Assembly: GCF_900116535.1 (NCBI RefSeq)
Contig: NZ_FPAU01000002.1
Span: 407,301-471,300 of the forward strand
Length of the DNA stretch: 64,000 nucleotides
From: Kosakonia arachidis
GTDB lineage: Bacteria > Pseudomonadota > Gammaproteobacteria > Enterobacterales > Enterobacteriaceae
Reading direction: 5' to 3'
Shown here: positions 9,191 to 18,461 of the stretch, one piece after another
Layout of the letters: every line of letters starts with the position of its first letter
Numbering within the stretch: the first letter of the stretch is position 1
Made by a program: the position numbers and the translations under genes
The notes under the pieces: generated by a model
Database searches by the model: none
Told to the model about the DNA's origin: nothing
What the model saw: the letters and a program-made list of their open reading frames with translations, nothing else

Positions 9191-9525
9191 AATTAAGCCC
9201 CTTGGTTATTTTGTACATACAGAGTAAAGGGCTAAAAACGCACTTTGTGTGAGGAAATGCATAATAAAATCGTTGTTTTAATGGTACCTATGGTTTTTAT
9301 GGTTTCTTTTATTTTGTGTGATTCATCGCTTATTTATTGCTGTGGTTTTTATGGTTTTTTTATATAGAAATACAACTTAATAACATTTCCAAAAAACAAT
9401 ATTTAACAGAGTGTTTTTAAGCACCAAACCATGCTGTGCAAAGGATCACAAGTTTCCAGTAAACTCCGCACGCATGTTAAAAAAGATGCTACATTGTCGC
9501 ATTGTTGGCTGCTGTGCGTAATGTC
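9191..9525. promoter_or_regulatory. Divergent control region of the citrate operon and its two-component system
   Basis: This AT-rich gap separates the citrate operon (leftward) from the sensor kinase (rightward). It holds a perfect 15-bp direct repeat, TGGTTTTTATGGTTT, at 9291-9305 and 9343-9357, with starts 52 bases apart (about five helical turns). CitB/DpiA-type regulators bind AT-rich sites between such divergent genes, so the repeats are candidate operators. No promoter boxes are assigned. Confidence 0.6.
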
Positions 9526-11163
9526 ATGAAAGTCTCTTTCCAAATCAAACTTTTTATTTCACTGGTACTTTTTTTCTCCGGCCTCTTCGTTTTATTAGGT
9601 GTTTATTATTACAAAGACGTTGGTCGCCAACTATACCAGGAGATGAGCGCCAGAGCCAAAATACAGGCGGAAGAAATAGCGATTATTCCGAGTTTACGCC
9701 AGTCGGTTGCCGATAAAGACATTCGAGCCATCGCGCAATTTATGCATAAAGTAGTGGCACACAGCGATGCAAGCTTTATTGTTATCGGCGATGATAAAGG
9801 GCTGCACCTATTTCACTCAGTGCATTCTGATGTCGTAGGAAAAACGTTGATTGGCGGCGACAATGCCGACGTACTCAAGGGGAAAAGTACAACCACCATT
9901 CGCAAAGGAGGGCTGGGTATTTCACTGCGCAGCAAAGCGCCAATATTTGATGATGTCGGGCATGTCGTGGGGATTGTTTCTGTCGGCTACCTGACCAGCT
10001 ATCTCGACAGGATCACCCTGGGGAAAGTGATCAACATTTTTCTCGCCGCAGTACTTTTACTGATGGCTCTGTTTGTTTTTTCCTGGTTTTTTACCCGCAG
10101 TATCAAAAAGCAGATCTTCTCACTGGAGCCACGCGAAATTGGTCTTCTGGTGCGTCAGCAGAAAGCGATGATGGAGTCGATCTATGAAGGGGTGATCGCC
10201 ATTGACAGCGAATTGCGTATCGAGGTGATTAACCAGGCAGCACGTAAACTGCTGGCGTTAAGCCAGCCGACGCGTGCACTGCGCGGGCAAACCATCGCCG
10301 AAGTCATTGCACCAGTGCCCTTTTTCGCCCGCGAGGTGATGCTGGAGAATGACACACACGATGAGATGTGTCGGTTCAACCAGTTGACAGTTATTGCCAG
10401 CCGGGTGCGCATTATGCTGGAGAATAAGTTACAGGGCTGGGTGATCACCTTCCGTGACCGCAATGAGATTGACAGCCTCAGTGCGCAACTGAGCCAGGTA
10501 AAACGCTATGTCGACAATCTGCGCATTATGCGTCATGAGCAACTCAATCGTATGGCCACGCTGTCGGGGCTACTGCATATGGAGCGTTACGATGACGCCA
10601 TTCGCTATATTCAGGCGCAGTCGGAACATGCGCAGGAGCTGCTGGACTTTATCTCATCACATTTTAGTTCGCCGACATTATGCGGCCTGTTGTTAGGTAA
10701 AGCGGCGCGCGCCCGCGAAAAAGGCGTTGAACTGGCGTTTGATCCGTCGTGCCGGATGGATCGCCCCAGTAGTACGCTGGGCGAGGCGGAGCTGATTTCG
10801 ATCATCGGTAATCTGCTGGATAATGCCATTGAAGCGACACAGCGCGCAGAGTTACCACACGAGCCGGTCGAGGTGCTGATCCTGCAGCATGAACACGAGT
10901 TGATTATTGAGGTGGCAGATCGCGGCGTGGGGATCGAGCCGGAAATCCATGAGCACATATTTGAACGCGGGATAACCACTAAACGCCACGGCGATCATGG
11001 CATCGGGCTATACCTGATCGCCAGCTATGTTGCGCATGTCGGTGGTTCGATTGAGGTTTCAGCCAATGAACCGCGCGGTACCATTTTCTCTTTGTTTATT
11101 CCTGAAACGGGCAACGTACTGCGTCCCGTACCGACCCTGGAAGATCAGAATTATGCAACATGA
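9526..11163 (+). CDS. dpiB: CitA/DpiB-family citrate sensor histidine kinase
   Basis: Membrane sensor that detects external citrate and phosphorylates the adjacent regulator. Of 545 residues, the first hydrophobic segment is near 8-30, followed by a periplasmic PAS-like domain with the citrate-sensor stretch TIRKGGLGISLRSKAPIFD, a second membrane segment near 165-190, a cytoplasmic PAS domain, then the kinase. His337 in RHEQLNRMATLSGLL is the likely phosphoacceptor. The C-terminal ATPase domain has NLLDNAIEA, DRGVGIEPE and HGIGLYL. The ATG at 9526 is used; ribosome-binding sequence is weak, so the exact start is uncertain. It is divergent from the citrate operon and overlaps the regulator gene by 11 bases. 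Confidence 0.9.
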   Translation: MKVSFQIKLFISLVLFFSGLFVLLGVYYYKDVGRQLYQEMSARAKIQAEEIAIIPSLRQSVADKDIRAIAQFMHKVVAHSDASFIVIGDDKGLHLFHSVHSDVVGKTLIGGDNADVLKGKSTTTIRKGGLGISLRSKAPIFDDVGHVVGIVSVGYLTSYLDRITLGKVINIFLAAVLLLMALFVFSWFFTRSIKKQIFSLEPREIGLLVRQQKAMMESIYEGVIAIDSELRIEVINQAARKLLALSQPTRALRGQTIAEVIAPVPFFAREVMLENDTHDEMCRFNQLTVIASRVRIMLENKLQGWVITFRDRNEIDSLSAQLSQVKRYVDNLRIMRHEQLNRMATLSGLLHMERYDDAIRYIQAQSEHAQELLDFISSHFSSPTLCGLLLGKAARAREKGVELAFDPSCRMDRPSSTLGEAELISIIGNLLDNAIEATQRAELPHEPVEVLILQHEHELIIEVADRGVGIEPEIHEHIFERGITTKRHGDHGIGLYLIASYVAHVGGSIEVSANEPRGTIFSLFIPETGNVLRPVPTLEDQNYAT

Positions 11164-11845
11164 ACTGATAGACGTGCTGATAGTGGAAGATGAACACGCC
11201 CTTGCGCAACTTCATGCGGAGCTTATCGGCAAGCATCCACGCTTGCGGCTGATGGGGATTGCCTCGTCGCTGGCAGAAGCAAAAGTCATGCTGGACAGCA
11301 TGCAACCGCAGCTGGTTCTGCTGGATAACTATCTCCCGGATGGCAAAGGTATTACGCTGATCAACGATACGCAAATTATCCGCGCCAACTGCTCAGTCAT
11401 TTTTATTACCGCTGCCAGCGATATGGATACCTGTAGCCAGGCGATCCGCAATGGCGCGTTCGACTATATCCTCAAACCCGTGTCGTGGAAGCGGTTGAGC
11501 CAGTCGCTGGAGCGTTTTGTACAGTTTGCCGATCAACAACGGGTGTGGAAAATCGTCGATCAGCAAAACGTCGATTCACTCTATCAATTGCAGGCCAAAA
11601 ACTACCGTCAGGACAATGGCAGTAAAGGCATTGAGGAGAATACGCTGGCGCTGGTACAAAAGCTGTTTGCCGACGATGCCGAACGCTGCTTTTCCGTTGA
11701 TGAAGTGGTCAGTGAAACGGGATTAAGTAAAACCACTACCCGCCGCTACCTCGAACACTGCGTGGAGGCGGGTTTTCTGGTGGTTGAGATGCAGTACGGA
11801 AAAATCGGCCACCCGCGCCGTATGTATCGCCGGGTGGCCGCGTAA
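11153..11845 (+). CDS. dpiA: CitB/DpiA-family response regulator
   Basis: Cytoplasmic DNA-binding partner of the sensor kinase, expected to activate the divergent citrate operon. The 230-residue protein has a receiver domain with the acidic pocket VEDEHA, phosphorylation site Asp58 (LLDNYLPDG), Thr86 and Lys108 (ILKPVSW), then a linker and a C-terminal winged helix with SETGLSKTTTRRYLE, typical of the CitB/DcuR group. The ATG at 11153 lies inside the kinase gene and gives a normal receiver N-terminus. Confidence 0.92.
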   Translation: MQHELIDVLIVEDEHALAQLHAELIGKHPRLRLMGIASSLAEAKVMLDSMQPQLVLLDNYLPDGKGITLINDTQIIRANCSVIFITAASDMDTCSQAIRNGAFDYILKPVSWKRLSQSLERFVQFADQQRVWKIVDQQNVDSLYQLQAKNYRQDNGSKGIEENTLALVQKLFADDAERCFSVDEVVSETGLSKTTTRRYLEHCVEAGFLVVEMQYGKIGHPRRMYRRVAA

Positions 11846-11871
11846 CGCTGTTCCTTACCGCCGAACCGATG

Positions 11872-14007
11872 TTACTTCAGCACATAGCCGTACAGGCGTT
11901 TGATCCCGTCGGCATCGGTTTCCGAATAGACGCCCTGCAACTCCGGTGAAAAGCCCGGTAGCAGGTTGACGCCTTCTTCCAGCGCCAGGAAGTAGCGCTG
12001 GACGGCTCCCCCCCACACTTCACCGGGTACCACGCACAGCACGCCCGGCGGGTAAGGCAGCGCGCCTTCAGCGGCGATACGCCCTTCCGCCTCGCTGATA
12101 CGTACCAGTTCAACATTGCCGCGAATAAACTCGTTATTTGCGTCCTGAGGATTCATCACTACCGCTGGCAGACTCTCTTTGCGGAACATCGCTTTTTGCA
12201 GATCCTTCACATCAAAGCTGACATACAGATCGTGCATCTCCTGGCACAGCTCACGCAGAGTGTAATCGCGGTAGCGCACCGGGTATTTGTTAAAGATGGT
12301 CGGCAGTACATCGGCAAGCGGCGTGTCATCCTCAATATGCTGTTCAAACTGGGCGAGCATCGCCACCAGCTGCGCCATTTTCTCTGCGCTCTCAGCTGGC
12401 GTCAGCAGGAACAGGATCGAGTTGAGATCGCACTTCTCCGGTACGATGCCGTTCTCGCGCAGGAAGTGCGCCAGAATGGTCGCCGGAATACCAAAATCGG
12501 CGTATTCCCCGGTTTCCGCATCGATACCTGGCGTGGTCAGCAGCAGCTTGCAGGGATCGACAAAATACTGTTCGCGCGCATAGCCCTCAAAGCCGTGCCA
12601 TTTGTCACCCGGCTCAAAGCTGAAGAAGCGGCGTTCGCGGGCAATCATCTCGGTGGGATGATCCTGCCACGGACGACCAGCGATCTCTGGCGGCACGAAG
12701 GGTTTGATCATTTTGCAGTTGGCAATGATCGCCTTACGCGCGTCTATCCCCAGCGCCACACACTCGGCCCACAGGCGGCGCCCGCTCTCACCCTGATGGA
12801 TTTTAGCGTTAACATCCAGCGCGGCAAACAAGGGATAGAACGGACTGGTCGAGGCATGCAGCATAAAAGCGTTGTTCAGCCGCTTATGCGGGCAGAATCG
12901 CGCCTGGCCGCGCAGATGGTTATCCTTCTTGTGGATCTGCGACGTTTGCGAGAAACCGGCCTGCTGTTTGTGCACCGACTGGGTGACAAAAATACCAGGA
13001 TCGTTTTCGTTCAGATCCAGCAGCAACGGTGAGCAGTCCGCCATCATCGGGATAAATTGCTCGTAACCGACCCACGCAGAGTCAAACAGAATGTAATCAC
13101 ACAGGCTGCCAATCTTGTCGATCACCTGACGGGCGTTGTAGATAGTGCCATCGTAAGTCCCAAGCTGGATCACCGCCAGACGAAACGGCCGTGGCTTATC
13201 GGCCTTATGTGGCGCAACATCGCGGATCAAATTGCGCAGGTATTTCTCATCGAAACAGTGATTGTCGATGCCACCGATAAAACCAAACGGGTTGCGGGCC
13301 GCTTCCAGATAAACTGGCGTGGCTCCCGCCTGGATCAGCGCGCCATGGTGATTGGATTTATGGTTATTGCGATCGAACAGCACCAGATCGCCGCGGGTTA
13401 GCAGCGCATTGGTCACCACCTTATTGGCGGCGGATGTGCCGTTGAGGACGAAATAGGTTTTGTCAGCATTAAACACTTTTGCTGCGAATTTCTGCGCATG
13501 CTTCGCGGATCCTTCGTGGATCAATAGATCGCCCAGTCTGACGTCGGCGTTACACATGTCAGCGCGAAAAACGTTCTCACCGAAAAATTCATAGAACTGG
13601 CGTCCTGCCGGATGCTTTTTGAAAAATTCACCGTGCTGGTGACCCGGACAGGCAAAGGTGCTGTTGCCCATCTCGACATACTGGCGCAGTGTATCGAAAA
13701 ACGGCGGCAGTAAATTGTCTTCATAATCGACAGCGGCTGCTTCCAGCTCCAGCCACTCCTGATCTTTGCCAGCGATAACCGCCGTAATGCCTTCAGGCAT
13801 ATCGACCGGCTCACTGGAGAATAAGAATACCGGCACGTTAAAACCTGTCCGTTTGAGCAGCGCCAGAATGCCGCTACGACTCTCCGCTACTGTTATGACG
13901 ACTGCCGCTACATCCGTAAAGTCGGTGCTCTCCAGTGTCACCACTTCGCGGTGGGTGGAAAGCAGGGATACCAGCTCGCAGCTGACGGCAATTTTCATCG
14001 ATTTCAT
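11872..14007 (-). CDS. speC: Constitutive ornithine decarboxylase SpeC
   Basis: PLP enzyme that converts ornithine to putrescine. The 711-residue product has the same length as E. coli SpeC and the same ends (MKSM at the start, VKDLQKAMFR and ETDADGIKRLYGYVLK at the C-terminal region). Lys347 in QSVHKQQAG is the expected PLP lysine. Domains in order are the N-terminal wing (to about 105), the large aminotransferase-like domain and the C-terminal domain. The ATG at 14007 is used because upstream extensions are not conserved. It is convergent with the citrate response regulator, 26 bases away. Confidence 0.97.
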   Translation of the reverse strand: MKSMKIAVSCELVSLLSTHREVVTLESTDFTDVAAVVITVAESRSGILALLKRTGFNVPVFLFSSEPVDMPEGITAVIAGKDQEWLELEAAAVDYEDNLLPPFFDTLRQYVEMGNSTFACPGHQHGEFFKKHPAGRQFYEFFGENVFRADMCNADVRLGDLLIHEGSAKHAQKFAAKVFNADKTYFVLNGTSAANKVVTNALLTRGDLVLFDRNNHKSNHHGALIQAGATPVYLEAARNPFGFIGGIDNHCFDEKYLRNLIRDVAPHKADKPRPFRLAVIQLGTYDGTIYNARQVIDKIGSLCDYILFDSAWVGYEQFIPMMADCSPLLLDLNENDPGIFVTQSVHKQQAGFSQTSQIHKKDNHLRGQARFCPHKRLNNAFMLHASTSPFYPLFAALDVNAKIHQGESGRRLWAECVALGIDARKAIIANCKMIKPFVPPEIAGRPWQDHPTEMIARERRFFSFEPGDKWHGFEGYAREQYFVDPCKLLLTTPGIDAETGEYADFGIPATILAHFLRENGIVPEKCDLNSILFLLTPAESAEKMAQLVAMLAQFEQHIEDDTPLADVLPTIFNKYPVRYRDYTLRELCQEMHDLYVSFDVKDLQKAMFRKESLPAVVMNPQDANNEFIRGNVELVRISEAEGRIAAEGALPYPPGVLCVVPGEVWGGAVQRYFLALEEGVNLLPGFSPELQGVYSETDADGIKRLYGYVLK

Positions 14008-14407
14008 AAGCACGAATACCCGTTTCAGGGGAGTAAAAAACCCCGGACAAAGCTGCTGCTTCGCCCAACGAACGTGTCTGACTGGAACCAGCTCCAACCG
14101 TCAGACATCAGTAAAAGCAGAGCGTCTCTGATCTTACTGTTGTCCTACAGTGAGCGTGCGTTACCCTCACCGCATGGTGAGTGAAGTAGGAGATAAAATG
14201 AGACGGGCACCCGTTTGCGCAGGTGCGCAATCTCTCTGGCTAACGGCTGAATAGTGCGTCATCAGGCGGCCCCGTAGAGGTAGAAGAAAATTCGCGCAAT
14301 CATGGCACCTTTCCCCCACTGGCGCAACTAACGCAGCCTCAACCGCGCATAGAAATGCTATTCTGTGCGGCATATTATTCAGTTATATGAAACACAGGAG
14401 TGAAGGT
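14008..14407. other. speC-yqgA divergent intergenic region
   Basis: About 400 bases that contain the leaders and promoters of speC (leftward) and yqgA (rightward). I see no gene. AGGAG at 14396-14400 is the yqgA ribosome-binding site and supports the GTG start. Confidence 0.5.
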
Positions 14408-15124
14408 GTGCTAACAGGTCCTTTCATCAATGCCGCCGCCGTATTGCTCGGCGGAACAATTGGCGCTTTGCTCAGCCACCGGTTGCCGGAGCGGGTGCGT
14501 GATTCAATGCCGTCGATTTTTGGTCTGGCCTCGTTAGGTATAGGCATCTTGCTGGTCATCAAATGCGTGAACCTGCCAGTGATGGTGCTGGCGACGCTGG
14601 TGGGGACGCTCATCGGGGAACTTTGTTATGTGGAGCGTGGTATTAGCAGCAGCGTAAATGCGCTACGGAATCTGGTGCAAAAACGCAAAGAGGGTGAAGC
14701 CAACAGTGCGCATGAGTCTTTTATTCAAAGCCTGGTAGCCATTATTATTCTGTTCTGCGCCAGCGGCACCGGGATCTTTGGCGCCATGCGTGAAGGGATG
14801 ACTGGCGATCCGAGTATTTTGATCGCCAAAGCATTTCTCGATTTCTTTACGGCGGTGATCTTCGCCACCTCACTGGGTTTTGCCGTTGCGGTGATTTCTG
14901 TGCCGATGCTGATTATTCAACTGACGCTCGCCACCTGCGCGACGCTGATCTTGCCACTGACCACACCTGCAATAATGGGAGATTTCACCGCCGTGGGTGG
15001 TGTTTTACTGCTGGCAACCGGGCTACGTATTTGCGGCATCAAGATGTTTGCAGTGGCGAATATGCTGCCTGCGCTGGTGATTGCGATGCCCATATCCGCG
15101 CTGTGGACGGCATTTTTTGCCTGA
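14408..15124 (+). CDS. yqgA: DUF554 inner-membrane protein YqgA
   Basis: Predicted transporter-like membrane protein of unknown substrate, about 238 residues with six to seven hydrophobic segments. It matches E. coli YqgA as I recall it, including GPFINAAAVLLGG at the start, CASGTGIFGAMREGMTGDPSIL in the middle and LRICGIKMF near the end. The GTG at 14408 is chosen because AGGAG lies seven bases before it; the ATG 21 bases upstream has no ribosome-binding site. The place between speC and tRNA-Phe is the E. coli arrangement. Confidence 0.93.
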   Translation: MLTGPFINAAAVLLGGTIGALLSHRLPERVRDSMPSIFGLASLGIGILLVIKCVNLPVMVLATLVGTLIGELCYVERGISSSVNALRNLVQKRKEGEANSAHESFIQSLVAIIILFCASGTGIFGAMREGMTGDPSILIAKAFLDFFTAVIFATSLGFAVAVISVPMLIIQLTLATCATLILPLTTPAIMGDFTAVGGVLLLATGLRICGIKMFAVANMLPALVIAMPISALWTAFFA

Positions 15125-15229
15125 GTCAGCGTGCAGTATCAACCAAGTGGTGATAGATTGTGCAGTCCGCTACGAATTAAAGAAATTTCGTTGACGGAGC
15201 GTGGGGAATCAGGTTTAATGCGGCCCGTT

Positions 15230-15305
15230 GCCCGGATAGCTCAGTCGGTAGAGCAGGGGATTGAAAATCCCCGTGTCCTTGGTTCGATTCCGAGTCCGGG
15301 CACCA
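15230..15305 (+). tRNA. pheV: tRNA-Phe (GAA)
   Basis: A complete 76-nt cloverleaf: acceptor arms GCCCGGA and TCCGGGC, the D-arm GCTCAGTCGGTAGAGC, anticodon GAA at 15263-15265 within a GGGGA/TCCCC stem, the T-loop GTTCGATTC, and an encoded CCA end. The neighbour yqgA supports the name pheV, a site at which many enterobacterial islands integrate. Confidence 0.98.
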
Positions 15306-15315
15306 CTATTTAAAG

Positions 15316-15340
15316 AACCCGCCCACAAAGCGGGTTTTTG
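15316..15340 (+). terminator. Rho-independent terminator of tRNA-Phe
   Basis: Stem AACCCGC with GCGGGTT (15316-15322 and 15330-15336) followed by TTT and a T-rich stretch, eleven bases after the tRNA. Confidence 0.85.
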
Positions 15341-15744
15341 CTTTTCAGGATTCCGGTAGATTTCTGGACGTTGCAAAACGTTATTCGTTTGCTGGATTCC
15401 TCGCCATTTTCGCTAATCTTCGTTACTTTTAGAAACCTCAATACTCTCTACCAACCTTTCTCTCACTACAAAGCTACAGTCTTTCTACTGTCCACTACAG
15501 TTCCCTTCTCTTAGAGCGCTCATAGTGTTAAAAACAGAGGAGAAACGGGGAGCAGACCAACGGACATTCACAGATCTGTTTAGTTGGCTAAATTTAGTTA
15601 TTCACTTCAGGTAGCCAATTAAAAAATAGACACCAAAGCAGTGGTGAATTCTCTGTGGATGACTCTCTGTCGCTGTACCGAATTCAGTCTGATTTCTCCG
15701 CTTTCCACATGGCAGCACCTCTATGTAGGTTCATATATGTAGGT
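15341..15744. other. Non-coding stretch after tRNA-Phe
   Basis: I see no gene, integrase remnant or copy of the tRNA 3' end. The stretch separates the tRNA from the accessory region. Confidence 0.4.
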
Positions 15745-15999
15745 TCAGGCCTTTTGACTACGCAGCATCGAACAGAATGGACAATTACAGTTGGGAATTG
15801 GCACGGCCGCGCATGTTCCTGTGAGGCGCGTCTGGTAGGTAGCACCATGCTGACTGTATAAATTGCTGAGAATGGTATTCTCAACCAGATTTAGTTGGTG
15901 TCCTGAAAGCCCGGTGTCTGGTGCATCTTTTGCTTGAAAAGCCAGCGCTTGCGTCGACGCAACCGTCAAAGACAGGGCAATAAGTTTGCTGATTTTCAT
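15745..15999 (-). CDS. Small secreted cysteine-containing protein, unknown function
   Basis: An 84-residue product I do not recognise. The N-terminus (MKISKLIALSLTVASTQALA) is a clear Sec signal peptide, probably cut after ALA. The mature part is about 64 residues and ends with four cysteines (in GTCAAVP and NCNCPFC), enough for two disulfides in the periplasm. AAGGGG lies five bases before the ATG, which favours a real gene. It is divergent from the SPFH/P-type ATPase operon, 563 bases away. A peptide-toxin or metal-binding role is possible, but nothing in the sequence proves either. Confidence 0.6.
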   Translation of the reverse strand: MKISKLIALSLTVASTQALAFQAKDAPDTGLSGHQLNLVENTILSNLYSQHGATYQTRLTGTCAAVPIPNCNCPFCSMLRSQKA

Positions 16000-16562
16000 C
16001 TATACCCCTTGTTAAATTTTCGTTCGAAACTAAACGCTGCATTAAGCAGATAATAACTCTCTCTATTTGCTGAACGAAGCTTAGTCAGATTGTTATGGAA
16101 TAACACAGCATATACATGAAAATGATATCAGTAACAACGCTGTGCTTCGCCTTATGGTGGTATAGAGACAAGACCCAGTAGCCACTATTCCAAAGAGAGA
16201 ATGAATGAGGATACCTTTCTTGGTAGTGGTCATTTCAGCAAGAAGGATACATGGAAAAACCGCGCCTTATGCTATACAGGGCTGGTAACCAGGCCTGCAT
16301 CCTGTACGCGAACCAGAAAGTTTTAGTGATACTGTCGTCAGTAAAATCCAGGAATAAAGCTGACTAAAAACACATATTGTTACAATATAACATAGCGTTA
16401 TTAGTTACGCTTATAGCCGAAATATTTAACACTATCTAACAAAAGTCGATTTGCCTATTTTGACTATGTAATCTCACAGCATCATTGATACGTTGTGTGT
16501 ACAAAATTGACGGTGAAATATGCTGATATGATGCGGACATGGAAGGGGCAACTGGAGAAGAT
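16000..16562. promoter_or_regulatory. Control region between the small secreted protein and the SPFH operon
   Basis: About 560 AT-rich bases without a credible gene. It must contain the promoters of both flanking units. I could not assign boxes with confidence. GGAG at 16554-16557 is the ribosome-binding site that fixes the start of the first SPFH gene. Confidence 0.4.
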
Positions 16563-18461
16563 ATGTCGCAATCCCCCTTACCTGTGGGAACCCCTCAAGT
16601 AACGCCAAGAAGCCGGCGCCTATTAATAGTGCAAACCTGCCTGTATTGTCTTCTGGTTACAACCGGCGCGGTCTATTTATTCGCGCAACTGTTTTCCGTT
16701 CCCGGTTTCTGGCTACCCGCTACGCGTCTACTCCTCGCGACAACGTTTGTGGCGCTGGCCTTTGTGGAGAATTCACTGCGCTGTGAAGGCGTTGAGCCCC
16801 AGGAGCCAGCGCCCGCTGCTGAAACAACAACTGAAGCCCCCCGAACAAGCCGGTTTTTGCCGCCGGGCCTGCAGGCCTGGCTGCAATATTTTCACCAGCA
16901 TCTGGCAACAACGCTTATCACAACCCTTCTGGCAACCGTATTTGCCATCGCAAATATCGCGGATGCGCAAAGCCTGGACCAGACGAGTGCTCCCCCGCTG
17001 GCATTAACCGGCATTTTTATTCTGCTCTGTTTTACCCTGCTGCTTATTGAGCGCATGCTCAGCTTCAAAGTGATTCGGGGATGGCAATATCAAGAGCAAC
17101 ACACAGAACTTGTTCGTGCCATTCTGAGCATTTTTTTGCTGCTTACCACGGCATTTCTGATCACAACGCTTTCTCCCACTACGGCTCTGTGGTTCATAAA
17201 GTTGGGGAGCCTCATCGTTTTACTGATTGCGATGGAATATCTGCTGCGTGCTGCGATGGCAATAATGCTTCCCCTCCCCGCAGAATCAGAACCTCGTTTC
17301 CTCACCCGTAGCCTGTTTACGGCACTGTATCAGTGGCCGCTGCAGCCGGTGCTGCTGCTCCTGGGTGCATTTCATCAGCGATTTGGCGTCGATCTTCGTC
17401 AGATTCAGGCGTTCCGGTTAATAGGTAAAAAGCTGCTACCCGTTACCTGTGGCATCGCTGTTCTGGGCTGGTTACTCAGCGGGTTAACCGAAGTGGATCT
17501 CTATCAGCGGGGTATCTATGAACGCTTTGGACGTCCAGTCGCCGTTCTCCCCCCAGGCCTGCATATAGGCTTCCCCTGGCCGTTTGGACGCGTCATACCG
17601 GTAGAAAACGGTGCGGTACACGAATTGCAGCTTAGCGATAATTCGGAAATGAAACAGCCTCTCGCACAGCCGGACATCGCCGAAGGCCCTGCCCCGCAGA
17701 GCAGTTGGCGTCTGTGGGATAATAGCCACGCCACAGACCAGTCGCAGGTCATCGCCAGTACCGCCATGAACAGTCAGAACTTCCAGATGGTCAATACGGA
17801 TATCCGTGTCATCTGGCGCGTGGGTCTGAACGATCAAGATGCGTTTAACAGTAAATATCAAACGGAGGATTTGCCGCTACTCGTACGCAGCGTTGCGCGT
17901 CAGGTGTTAATGACTCAATTTGCCAGTAAACAGCTCGATCAGTTACTTGATGAACAGCGGGTAACTCTGGCGGCCACGCTTAGCCAGGAAATTCAGCAGC
18001 GTCTTACCCGGCTTGATACTGGTGTGGAATTACTGTTCATCCGTATTGAAGCCATACATCCCCCGGCCGGGGCGGCTGATGCCTATCACAGCGTCCAGGC
18101 GGCGCAAATTGCGGGAAATGCTCTGATTGCGCGTGAAAAAGGGTATGCGGCCACCGTCAGCAATGAGGCGCAACGCAAGGCCCGGACCGGCTTCGATACG
18201 GCAGAAGCTGCGGCGGCAGAAAACCTTTCACGCGCGAAAGCCGCCGCCACCAATTTCTCCGCTGAAGAGCAGGCATGGCAACTGGCGGGAGAGGCATTTA
18301 TCACCGAGCGACGCTACCAGATCCTGAGTCAGGCGCTGGCCCATACGCCGCTTCTGATCCTTGACAATCATCTGCAGGGTGAGAATGAACCGGTACTGGA
18401 TTTGCGCCAGTATCCAGCCCTGGCAGACAGTACCGCACCACAGAAGGCCAGAACAAAATGA
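16563..18461 (+). CDS. Polytopic membrane SPFH (HflK-like) protein
   Basis: A 632-residue membrane protein. The first half has about six hydrophobic segments (roughly residues 20-45, 50-70, 110-135, 145-165, 185-205, 215-245). A further segment (about 300-325) leads into an SPFH/Band-7 domain with TEVDLYQRGIYERFGRPV and LPPGLHIGFPWPFGRV, like HflK. An alanine/glutamate-rich coiled coil follows (about 500-600). HflK itself has only one membrane segment, so the N-terminal membrane block is unusual. GGAGAAG directly before the ATG at 16563 decides the start over one 24 bases upstream. It is the first of four tightly coupled genes and is likely a scaffold for the complex. Confidence 0.8.
   Translation: MSQSPLPVGTPQVTPRSRRLLIVQTCLYCLLVTTGAVYLFAQLFSVPGFWLPATRLLLATTFVALAFVENSLRCEGVEPQEPAPAAETTTEAPRTSRFLPPGLQAWLQYFHQHLATTLITTLLATVFAIANIADAQSLDQTSAPPLALTGIFILLCFTLLLIERMLSFKVIRGWQYQEQHTELVRAILSIFLLLTTAFLITTLSPTTALWFIKLGSLIVLLIAMEYLLRAAMAIMLPLPAESEPRFLTRSLFTALYQWPLQPVLLLLGAFHQRFGVDLRQIQAFRLIGKKLLPVTCGIAVLGWLLSGLTEVDLYQRGIYERFGRPVAVLPPGLHIGFPWPFGRVIPVENGAVHELQLSDNSEMKQPLAQPDIAEGPAPQSSWRLWDNSHATDQSQVIASTAMNSQNFQMVNTDIRVIWRVGLNDQDAFNSKYQTEDLPLLVRSVARQVLMTQFASKQLDQLLDEQRVTLAATLSQEIQQRLTRLDTGVELLFIRIEAIHPPAGAADAYHSVQAAQIAGNALIAREKGYAATVSNEAQRKARTGFDTAEAAAAENLSRAKAAATNFSAEEQAWQLAGEAFITERRYQILSQALAHTPLLILDNHLQGENEPVLDLRQYPALADSTAPQKARTK

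Noticed and set aside
12196..13032. Long open frame opposite speC
   Set aside because: Fully antisense to ornithine decarboxylase, without motifs or a ribosome-binding site.
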